DNA of 64,000 nucleotides, taken from the NCBI GenBank assembly GCA_020796225.1, contig CM036754.1, positions 70,641,940-70,705,939 of the forward strand. The letters are read 5' to 3'. Below the pieces are notes generated by a model. That model was not told where the DNA came from, did no database searches, and saw nothing but the letters and a program-made list of their open reading frames with translations. Shown here piece after piece: positions 23,306-35,300 of this stretch. Numbering within the stretch: position 1 is the first letter of the stretch; each line of letters starts with the position of its first letter. Position numbers and translations under genes: made by a program. This DNA comes from Arion vulgaris (lineage: Eukaryota; Mollusca; Gastropoda; Stylommatophora; Arionidae).

Positions 23306-26300
23306 TATATATTTACTAATTTGAAGAAAACTGAACAACCTATTAGAATAACAAGGTTAAAAAGTAGTAAAACTAGAAAGACTTCTTATAAGGAAGCAAC
23401 TAATGGTGCAGTGTACTGCATGCTGGAAATAGTTAAGAGAGTTGGTTGACTTGGGAGGTTGATAGGAAGTATTTTGATCAAATATCACACTGTGATTGGG
23501 CCCACAAGGAAAACAAAGAATAGTACCACTGCGATCAACAAGGCATGTCATAAGAAGCGAATGATGTAGGACCAGGAAACTACCCTAGTAAATAAAAAAA
23601 CATCGCATAAACTGATGTGCGGCCTACTTATAGGTGCCTAACTGGCACAATGTAAATTGCTCTTAGGCTCAGATCACATACAAATCACAAAGTGGTTAAC
23701 AGGTGTTCAATATGGGCGTTCAAAGAAGAAGAGAGACAACAAGAATACAAATCTTGTAAGAAACCAGATGTACTTACTTAACCGTTCAGCAAAAATCATG
23801 TTTTTACAAGCCATTTTTTTAAAAATGAAAAATGCCCATTAGTGTGGCTCTTGGTCCCCAAACATAGAGAATTAAGGTCTGCAGCATGGCAAAATTATTC
23901 TGGAAGGCACAAATCACATAAATACCGCAAGGAGTTGACAATGTCGAGCGAATGAAAGATATAAACAACCTAGTATGAATATAAGATGAAAGTCACATAC
24001 CTTCTTAAACCAGGCAGTCTGCTTGTCTGTCCTTATTCTCTTTGTTTCTCCCAGGTCAATAATAAGTGGGTTGGCATTTTCTGGTCTCTCATCTTCATTC
24101 TGTTCACTGAAATGTGTTTATATAGGAAAGTAAGTAACAATCTAAATATACATATAACACTGGTCTGCACTGCAATTAAGAGAATTACATGCACTATCGG
24201 GGGACTGCCTAGAGTAGTTGATAGTAGCTCGGCCTGCTAGCTGTGAGACGCCTCATAGCTCGGGTTCGAACCTACTGTCCGGCATTTGTTCGAGTCCCCT
24301 GGTCTTACTCAGGACGATAACGTGAGTACCTCTGAAGTCGGAGAAAATCTGCCTGTATGGCGAGGAATACTAATTACGAGTACATTGAGCACACGGCTAC
24401 CAGTGTAAAGTAATTTACAATGTGCACGCTGCTGCCATTGTAAGAAATTGGAAAAACAGATTTTCACGCAAAAATCAGTTTCAGAGATGAAACTTCGTCT
24501 GAGTTGAAAGCGGACGAAAGAAAAAAAAAAAAAAAAAACATGCACTATCTTCTTCTGCATTCGCCCACTATGAATTCAGGCGCAGCAATGGCACCTCAGT
24601 GGTATGGTGATTCTGACTATTTTTGAGTTAAAGTCTGCTTTCCGTTTTATTGGTGTAACTCGCCATGTAGACGGACCTTCTCTGACTTCAGAGGTGACAT
24701 GCACTATCTGAGGTCATCATCATCATGAAATAGCTTGTCCTGAGCAGAACTTTGCCAACCCAACAGTCCTTCGGAATTTCTCTCTCTCATAGGCCAGATG
24801 TCCCACCTCTGCAGCCTTAATGTTCAAACCATCAGTTACATCCTGAATACATCTTCGCTGTGGTCTTCCTTTTCTTCTCTTTGCCGTATGCCTCCTTCCA
24901 TGATGGTCTCCAGCCCTACATGTCTTTTTATATGTCCAAATTTTCTCTTTCTTATTTATAGCATCAGCCACTATTTGAGGTACAAACATTAATTGACAAA
25001 TTTACACTGGTGCTCGTAAATTTACATAAGACATCTTGAGAAAAGCGGAGTGGAATTTAACAAGGAGGGTCCTTTTCTGGAAGCCACAGAGAAAGAAGCC
25101 TAGAAATACAGAGTAGAAATTTGAAGGCAGAGATTAATGATATATGGATGAGTTGGTTACCGGGCACAAATCTATGGTGTAAAGAATAGAACCACTGTAG
25201 CCTGCCACGCATGTTGCAAGAGGCAACTAAGGAGGTTTGGCTGAAATCAATGCACATGTCCTAAGCGTCTAAAAGTCAATGCGTTTAGGGGCCTACCAAA
25301 CCAATGTGCAACGTATACAGGATCTTGGAAAAGATCAAACATATCACAAAGTGATTAAAATTGGTCGTAAGAACAACGCAAAAAAGAAGAATGAGATAAC
25401 TAAAGACTTGGCATGAGTTGGTTGAAAGTCCACACCTCAAATAAGAGTTAAAAACTAGATTATCAAGCTTGTTGTAAGCCTGTCCACATCTTTCTACAGT
25501 ACCAGTCTCATTAAGGGCCAGCGTTGTTCCTAAATAATAGGCAAAGGAACCCTTTTATACCACATGATATATAGGGCAGTAAGTGATATATCGGGTAATA
25601 AATGTTATGCCCGCATTTTTCATGGACCGCCATTACTATCCAGTGCTTTTCCTGGTACCCAATTGATCCTAGGTCGACCTGAGAGCCGTTACGGCATAAA
25701 AATTCCCTGTCCACTTGCATAAGAAGCGAGTTCACTTCTTCTTCGCGTTTGTTCTTTACAACCAATTGTAATCACTCTTTGTGATATGTTTGATCTTTGC
25801 CAAGAACGTGTATATGTTGCACATTGGTTTGGTAGGCCCCTAAACACATAAGACTTGTACATGTTTAGGACATGTGCATCCGATTTCAGCCAAACCTCCT
25901 TAGTCGTCTCTTACGACATGCGTGGCAGGTAACAGTGGTTCTATTCTTTATACTCCAATTTTGGACCCCCTGTAACCACTCGGGTGGTGAGTTTACTAAC
26001 ATCTACTCTCTTCTACATGATACCGGCAACACAAACAATGAAAGCTCCCATTGCGGCACACCCACACCCCTGATTCCTTCTATATTATGTGTTGTAGATT
26101 ATTGATCTACAGTGTAGTCAAACTCTGTACCAAAGGTGAAATATCAAGACGCAAATCAAGGTATATTTACAAAGCATAAAAATAAGGCTAATCAAATGCA
26201 AGCTCAACAGAGTGCAGCTATGAAAACAAAAGCGATATATGTACCAGGAAATGAACGAGCAGACATGCGGGCTAAGGAGGGAACAAAACGTATATAACAC

Positions 26301-29300
26301 AAACACCAAGTGTCACTACCAGAAATGGGGGACTGCCTAGAGTAGTTGATAGTAGCTCGGCCTGCTAGCTGTGAGATGCCTCATAGCTCGGTTTCGAACC
26401 TACTGTCCAGCATTTGTTTGAGTCCCCTGGTCTTACTCAGGACGATAACGTGAGTACCTCTGAAGTCGAGAAAATCTGCCTGTATGGCGAGGGAATACTA
26501 ATTACGAGTACATTGAGCACACGCTGCCAGTGTAAAGTAATTTACAATGTGCACGCTGCTGCCATTGTAGAAATTGAAAACGGTTTTCACGCAAAATCAG
26601 TTTCAGAGATGAAACTGTCTGAGTTGAAAGCGGACGGGAAAAAAAACAAAAAAACTACATGAAATCAAGACACATATTATGGGAATATACAAAGAGCGTG
26701 AAGGCAACAAACCCACAGTAAACATCCACAAGATTTTATCAGCAGACAAAACAGCAAACAACAATCGTACGCCTAGGAACAGGTCCCTGCAGGCTCAACC
26801 ATCACATGCACAGAATAAAGCCTGCTCAAAGTGCATGTCAAACAGACTCCTGAGCACATCCTGCAGTCATGTCCATTATACATACACCAACGAAACATGG
26901 TATCATGAACGAGGCTTACAGAGCAAAACTATGGGGAACTCTCGAGGAACTCCAACTGATGTGCAGCTTCATAGAGGCAACCTATCTCATGGTTTAGATA
27001 AGCATACAAAACCAAATGCAACGGACAAAGAAAAGCAATATATAAATTGATAACTCTGAAGGACACATTACAAACTTGTTTAAACTTACTCATCTTCCTC
27101 TTCCGCATCACTATCTGCATTCTCCTCAAATTCTGGTTCCTCCTCCATTTCTTCCTCTTCATCAGTACTGTCCCCTGCCTGAACTCCTCTGTACTTCTTC
27201 ACATCTTTATCAAAATATTCTCTTGGCCGGCGCTTTGATTTCCCTTCATCATCAGAGTCTTCGAATATGTCCTCCTTATCCAAGTGACTCAAGTCTCCCT
27301 TCTCAACATCTGTGAGTTCCTAATATTTGAAAAGAACAACAAATTTATACATAATCTTTTTTCTTCAGATATACATATACAAAACATTCATGATGAACAC
27401 ATACAAAGCACACATTTTTGGAACAGAGGTACTGAAACAGTTGTCATGGTTGTTACAATTAACTAACATCATCATTGCACTTCAGTGAGTAACCATGTGT
27501 GCTCCTTTCTTACACAGGAAGATCTCAGCTGCAGTGCACAAACTCTGTAGCACCGCGAGGGTCCCAGATGTAATTTTGAAGATGGTGAAGATCTCTTCTA
27601 ATGAATTTTGCCAGGGCAGCGGCTTTTCAGCCTGCTCTTCTCGATTTTGAACTGCCAAGGGTCTTTTACATGCTCAAATTGAACACAGGACCTATGTTTA
27701 TCATCCGTCTCCGATAGGACTAGGAACTCGATTTCACCTATACTGAGATCAGGGATCTCTAGAAAACCATCCAGATGGCTCCATGAGGGAGCGAACCTGG
27801 TACCTTTGGCATGAGAGATGAGCCTCCAACCTCTACACCATAGCCCCTTAATTTATGATTGTTACAAATTGTCCATCAATTGAAGAGAGTTAAGCAGTTT
27901 TATAGTATTCATTATTTCAAACTGAACTTATTTGGAATCGTTCCTCCTTCCTTGCACTTGAAATATTGTCTATGTATTCAATGTTATCTCTGGTATAAAC
28001 TTGTCTTTTGTAACTTACACTGATGTCTGTGTAATTTTATTTCCAGTGTTGTTTCACTGTGCCAGTGGGTTGCCTCAACATATCATACTCGGGGCAGCCT
28101 TGAAGCATGTGCTCTGTAGCACATCTACACATGGCTAAACTTCTAAACTTGAATTTTATATACATGCAGTTGTGGAGTCAATTGTGTTATGTTCTGAAAC
28201 TTGTTTTAATCTGCATATTTATTCATAGTTGTCCTGTGTTAATATTGGTGGCTTTCTGAGTGCTGTAATTGTCCTTTCCTTCTGATGATACATAACTAGT
28301 ACATCCAATTGCTCTTCTGCAACAACTTCCATGTTGGTCAGTCAGTCTGCTCTCATTTTCTAGTATGATTCTACAGACTGAAAGGATCAAAAGGATGCCT
28401 CACCATCCACTGCACGAAAAAATGGCGACTAGAACAAAGAACAGACTAAAGCGTACAAGTCTAAACCACAAAGCAAAAGAAATAGGAAAGTCATACTTGG
28501 AACTACTAAATTATAATTTCATACCTGAAGAATTACTTTTTGATCACTGGGAACCAGACTCAGTAGCACTAAACTTCTCAACCTCCATCCCTAAATTGTT
28601 AAGCAAAGATGCCGAGCCTAATCTAGTGAAGAAAGTAACTACAATGGAACATCTCCATTACATGTTTCCAGAAGACAGCTGGTAAGAATTTACACAGATG
28701 GATCGGCAATGAAGGCAACCATGAATGGTGGAGCAGGAGTGTACATTAGGCGCCTAGATGCTACTACTGTGTCTCTAGCGGCCTCTACTGGAAGAATATG
28801 TTCCAATTACAAAGCAGAACTCTTAGCCCTTCTGATGGTAGCAAAGCACATGAATAAGCTGCAAGCACCTGCAGGCAAGATGGTATTTCTTACAGACTCA
28901 CTGTCAGCTATTCAAACCCTGGAGGCTAAATCCGCTGACAGCACAGTACAAAACCTAAAAGAGAACTTGCTCAGCTTTCGGAAATTCACTTGCAGTGGAT
29001 TCCATCTCACTGTGGCATTGCAGGCAATGAGAGTGCTGATGTCTTAGCTAAGGAGGGCAGTGCCAAAGAGCAAATTTACCAACCCTTGTCTTTTCAAGAG
29101 GTTAAAACCCTCATATAGAGACAATCTGCAGTAGATTGAAAGACAAACACTGGATATGATTATGGAAAAGACTCCCTCAAAGACCTAAGCAGAACAGACC
29201 AGGTCATTATATTTGACTACGCAGAGGACACTGCAGACTCAACAAACACTTATATTGACTAGGAATAAGTCAAACAGCTCTCTGCCAGTGTCAGCAGGCG

Positions 29301-32300
29301 GGACACAAGAGCATATCCTGCAAGACTGTCCTATCCTGCAAGGCTGAGAAGCAACATGTGGCCACACCCAGTCGACCTGAAAACTAAGCTTTTGGGAAAC
29401 CTGACAGACCTGAAGCTGACTGCCCAGTTTGTGGTCCACAGTAAATTAAGCGCATGATCAGAGATGGCTGAAGAAGAAGAAGGAAGATTTTCTAGTATTC
29501 CAAAGCGAGATTCCACTGCAAGGCAACCTTTCTCTGGTTGCACTGTTCAGACAGTTAAGTCTGTAGACCTGGCAATTTTTTAGACTGAAGTGCTGATCTT
29601 GCACCAATTAAAAATACAACAGGTTGTGGATCAAGATTGGTATTCAACAGTTTTTCAGTTGCATTCTTGACTGCCTGAATGTTAAGACAGAATTTCGCAG
29701 TTGGTTATACGAATGTATTTCTAACGTTGTTTTAGTATTCTGTGCACACTCGTGATTCTTCAATCTTGACTACATTTTCGACTGACTAATCAGTGTATAC
29801 TCAGACAGAGAGATCTTGTGGGTTTTCTTCAATCAGAAAACGACACTACATAGTCTTACAGACTGTCTCTGTAAAACAATAGAATATATAATCAATAGGC
29901 TATACTGGTTTCTTGAAAGTTGAGTGAAAACATGTACTTTCTTGGAATTTGAAACAACATGAAGTGTCACAATCTAATCCGATTTCATACTGAATGAATA
30001 AGCACTCTATCAGAATTGAGCAACAGGTGGTATTTGTGTTTTCAATGAAATACCACTCATCCCCAAAAAGGATTATTCAGCAGTCATTGTAAGCTCTATC
30101 CATAGGAAAGGAAACTCCAGTGGTGATAATGTGGATAACGTAGAACCTATTATAAATGTGCTATTCTTTTCTGGCCACTCCAATATAAATGCAAAACAAA
30201 AATCACACAACAAAACTTGCCTTTCTACTTCGGATCTTTGTTATGTCAAACATGTTGATATCATCCTGAATATCTGGTTGATCTCCTGGGATTGTCATCT
30301 TCATGTCAATTCTTGCTTTCTGTTTCATTTGAGCTTTTCTTACTTTTTTCTTAGCTCTGAAAATGTAAAGAAAGTAATACTTCTTATGATGGCACATGAC
30401 TGCTAGATCTAATCAGATTGAGAAGTTATTATGTACACAAAATTAAAACATAAGTTAGTCTTATGCACTGAGTCCAGAGACTGCAAAGCACATCCTTCAG
30501 TTATATGAGGACTATCACCATAGAACGCTGGATATGTCCATAGGTGTTCGGATCCCCACCGTAACAGATCCAGCAGAGTCCAGAGGCACAACATGCCAGT
30601 TCGATGCTGATCGATCATCTTTTTTGCATATTTGGTATGTCATTCTTTTCGGGATGTGTCAATATTGACACCCATCTCTTTTAATCTGGTCAGCGGCTGG
30701 GATTCACAACCCTGAGACTCTTCTGTTCTCTCTCTCTCGTGATCATCGCTTAGACTGATGTACCAGATTTCCCCATAAATCTCATTCATGAGGAAATCTG
30801 ATTCATGCAGTCTTAGCATGGGTGTGGTTCGTCACATCTTCAGTGCCATTTGGAGCTCTGGTGCTTATCCTTCGGTGATGTGTCCAGTTTTAGCCAGTGT
30901 TTACTGGGTTCGCTCTTTGGCTATTCCCAGCCGACCTGCAAGGCACCATGTTTCTTTTAGGGTAGCTACCCTTAGACAACCTTCCCCCCCGGGACTCAAT
31001 TGCACCCATGAAGTAGAAGGTCCTCCCGTCTGCATTGCAAGGGACACCAATAAAACGATAAGTAGGTTTTCTAGCAAAAATCAGTCCGAAGCGCCATACC
31101 AATGCCTGAATTCATAGCAGACGAACGCAGAAGAAAGACTCGATGCGTTAAATATGCCATTTCAGTCAATTTATCAGCTCATTGATTACTCCTGCACACC
31201 CAGTGACGACTCTATCAACTCACGCAACAACTCTACTGGGAAAACAAGAAAAAAAATATGGCCACCGTTTCTCATTTCCTATTTAAATTCAAAATAAGTC
31301 AAATGAATACTCACTTCTTCATTGCAGCTAGCTCTTCCTTATTCTTCTGCTCCAGAAGGTTTTCAAGTTCATCAATATCTGCTTCATCCATTTCATCAAC
31401 ATCTTTTTCTCTCTTCTGCATCTGCATCAGGACTGGAAAATATCACATTAAAATAATATGCTAATGAAATCATAAAAACCAATCTCATATTGAACAACCA
31501 TTAATATGTGTTTTTTTTTCAATTAATAGATATATATATATATATATATATTTATTATATATATATATAGTACGTAAGCTACAAGTAATTTCTCCATACC
31601 ACTCTCTCCTGGTTCAATCTCTTCTATGTAATTGAGTTCGATATCTCTTGCCTCTCTCAGCATAGTTCATTACAGTGTTTCACCAGGACGTCCTCTCTTT
31701 CTTGAGCCATATGCCTCCCACTTCAGTACCTGCTTTGTGATTTTTTGCTCAATTCTTCTCTGAGTATGCCCAACATATTTCCATCTTCTCTTTCTTATAA
31801 TAGTTGTTACTAATGGTTGACCAGACATTTCTCTGACTTCATTACTTCTGAATTCATTCCATTTTATGCCCATTTATTTTTCACAGACATCTATTTTCAT
31901 ATGCACTCAGCTTACTTTCGATATCTTTAGTCATTTTCAAACTCTCGCTGACATATGTTAGGACAAATAAAACATTTTAATTGAAAATTCTTAATTTAGT
32001 TTTAAAACTATATAACTTGCAGTTTCATATTTTATTTAAACTTTTAATTTTATGCCCATTTATTGTTCACAGACATCTATTTTCACATGCACTCAGCTTA
32101 CTTTCGATATCTTTAATCATTTCAAACTCTCGCTGACATATGTTAGGACAAATAAAACATTTGAATTGAAATTTAATTTAGTTTAAAACTATATAACTTG
32201 CAGTTTCATATTTTATTTAAACTTTTAAGCTAAGTTGCTTTGACAATTGCAGCATAATTTCTTTTACACATTTCAGTGTATTCAAATTTGTTACCCAAAT

Positions 32301-35300
32301 AGGTGAGCTGATCTGTCATTTTTATCCTTTTAGATTCCAGGGTGATATCTGCATTACCTGCCAGATGTATCTTAATTATATTTGTCTTTTCATAGCTTAT
32401 CTGCAGTCCAACTTATGCTGCTATTGTTAACAGGCTATCTGTTTTTCTTTGCATATATTGAGTCTGGGCTGATATGGGAGCAATTGTGACTAGATAATAT
32501 CTAACTCTGGAGTTTTAACCTGGGTCCATGTGTCTATGAAGCAAATACACTAACCACTATGTAATTGCAGCCCTCAAAGCGCAGATACTATACTTTGTGC
32601 TCAAACAGTTCTATTTTATTTTTCTCTGAAACATTTGTAGAGTTAACATGCAAAATACATAGCAAAACAACTACGAACATAAGTTTATTAATGATAAAGA
32701 ATGAAGGCAGACATTCGTTACCTTTTATCATCACCGGCTTCTGCTGTTTCCTTTGCCTTCTCCAGATCTTTCTTGACTTTTTTCCTCCACAAGAATACTG
32801 ATCTGGGAAAAATAAATCCACAAAAATTCTAGCACATAAACCAATTTAGAAGTGTTAATATGCAAGTGCAGTCCTGGCTGGTGATCAGTGATCTCGACAA
32901 ATGTCTGTCCTTAAATACTGACTATTATGTTCGGATGTTGACTCTTCCGTGCCATGAAGGAAGATTGTCAATACTTTCCTCTTTCGTTGTTTTTTTGTCT
33001 CATCTTATGATTTTCGTCCGTGTGGTGCCAGGGCCGCAAGCGGAAGCAAAGAATATTACCACTGCAACCTTCAAGGTGTCGTAAGAGGCGATTGATGTAG
33101 GACCTAGGAAGCTGCCCCAGTAAATAAAAAGCACAGCAGAAATTGGATGTGCTGGCCTACTTTTAGGCGCATATCTGGCACAATGTACAATCGTTCTTAG
33201 GCTCAGATCACATACAAATCACAAAAAGGGGTTTAACAAGTGATTGATATGGAGAGCTCGAAGAAGAATAATGATTTTAACCGGTGGTCACTGTGTTCTA
33301 AACTCTCCTTTCTCATTACAGGTTCCAAAAATGATAATTTCTTTTTTCTGACACTATCTATAGTGAGTGAGTTTGTTCTGTGTCTTGACTTCTTTCAGCA
33401 CATCAACTATCCTGGTACACATGCTGAGCGGGGCTGATTGAGAAGTGAACCCTATATGTTAATGGTTGAGTGCTGTGTACTGTCACATGCATATTTTAAA
33501 ATGTTACATATTTCATGGACATGTTTTTCTTTCATCTCTTTTAACACTTGTACTGGGATTTCAGTTTAGGAGGCACTATCTGGTCGGTACGTGACGTTTT
33601 GGCGCAGGACATTTTGGAGCACAGATTCCTCAATAAATTTCAATAACCTTAATATTATTTTAATTTTTAGTGTACATGTATATTAACTCTAATGAAACAA
33701 TATACTTATACATCAGCGTTTATTGGAACAAATGCCAGGTGTCTGAATTATATCATCAGCCGTTTCATTTGAGATGATCGAGAATTGACAGTGTCACATC
33801 TTGTTCATCGCAAATGTCAGAAATCCTGCCCCTTCCAAATGTTAATAGCTTGACCCGTTTACTTACGTAATAGTTTTGGTGTTATGTGCGTGTCACATCT
33901 TGTCCATCGCAAATGTCAGAAATCCTGTCACTTCCAAATGTTCATAGCTTGACCCGTTTACCCGTAAAGTGACCTAAACCGGTATTTGCCGCTTCTGCCT
34001 AATCACACGTGCGCTTTTAGTCTATAAAAGTGTAAGAATGTTCTAGACTCAATCTCAAAATAAGTAGAATTAGATAAATTGATCACATACTATTATTATA
34101 ATTCTGTGAACCCATTAAAATGGAAAATGTTCCGTCAAAGCGTGGAAAAGAAAAGTTGAATCACGAAGGATACTTTTATGTGTTCGATAAGTTCAGTGCA
34201 GACCATTCCAAGAAGTTCTGGCGATGGTCGCCAGGTCATTCGCTTTGGTCACCAGAATGATAATCGCTCTCTCCTTTGTTCCAATTGAAGACCTTGATGT
34301 GGCTTTTGAGGCATTGGAAAATGAAATTGCGGAGGACCTCACGCCAATCTTAAATTGGTTTGAGGATGTCTACATAGGGCGTCAAAATCGCAACCGTACT
34401 CGGCGTGTGCATTGTTTCCTCCTCATATGTGGTCTGTCTATGAGAGAACAGTGAATGGATTGGATCGTACCAACAACTACGTTGAAGCAGCACATCGAAG
34501 ATTGCAAGCCGAATTTGGGATGGATCACCCAAACATTTGGAAATTTATAGACGGAATTCGAGGTGTTCAAAAAGGGTGTGACCTTGTATATGAGCAATTC
34601 GTTCGTGGAAACCAGCCGCCTGTCAAGAGCAGAAAATACGTCGCAGCAGATATCAGAATCATAACAATTGTTGAGAGTTACAGAGAACGAAACATCATCG
34701 AGTATCTTAGAGGAATTGCACATAATTTTTTGATGGATTAAAAACACGGACTTTCGGAAAACTTATTAAAGGTAAAATATTGGACAAGATTCGTTAAATG
34801 TTTTTTAATTTATATATTTTGCATTGCATTGGATTTATTAAAAATTTATAATTTATTGAAAACAGTTATTTATAAACGTTAAGTTAAATATGAAGTTATT
34901 TTTAAATGGCGCCAAAACGGCTCTGCGCCAAAAATCCTGCTCGCTATCTGGTATACCATTAACGGTTTCTTTTTTCATGACACAGGACCGATATGTGTTG
35001 AAAGTGCATATAATGTTTAATTATTTTAAGTCCTGTCCTGAAAGGGATTTTTCAAGCTGTTTTGTAGTCTCTTTAGTAGATTTGCTTATTTGTTAATTTG
35101 GTGGTTCTCCAGGCATTGGAACTTTATAACCTGTGTGAGGGTCTTAACAAATTTCTTTTCTCTTCCACTCATTGCATACATGAGGGTGCTTCAAGTGCTG
35201 AGATTGGGATATGATGTTATGTTAAGCGATCAACGCCATGACACATCTGGGCATTCCCATTCATGCTCTGTCCTCCGCTGCAGCAGACATCCCAAAGTTC

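Noticed and set aside
27047..27315. Plus-strand open frames opposite the acidic exon
   Set aside because: They are shadows of FTSJ3 exon 11; runs of Ser, Leu and Pro arise from the reverse of Glu/Asp codons.
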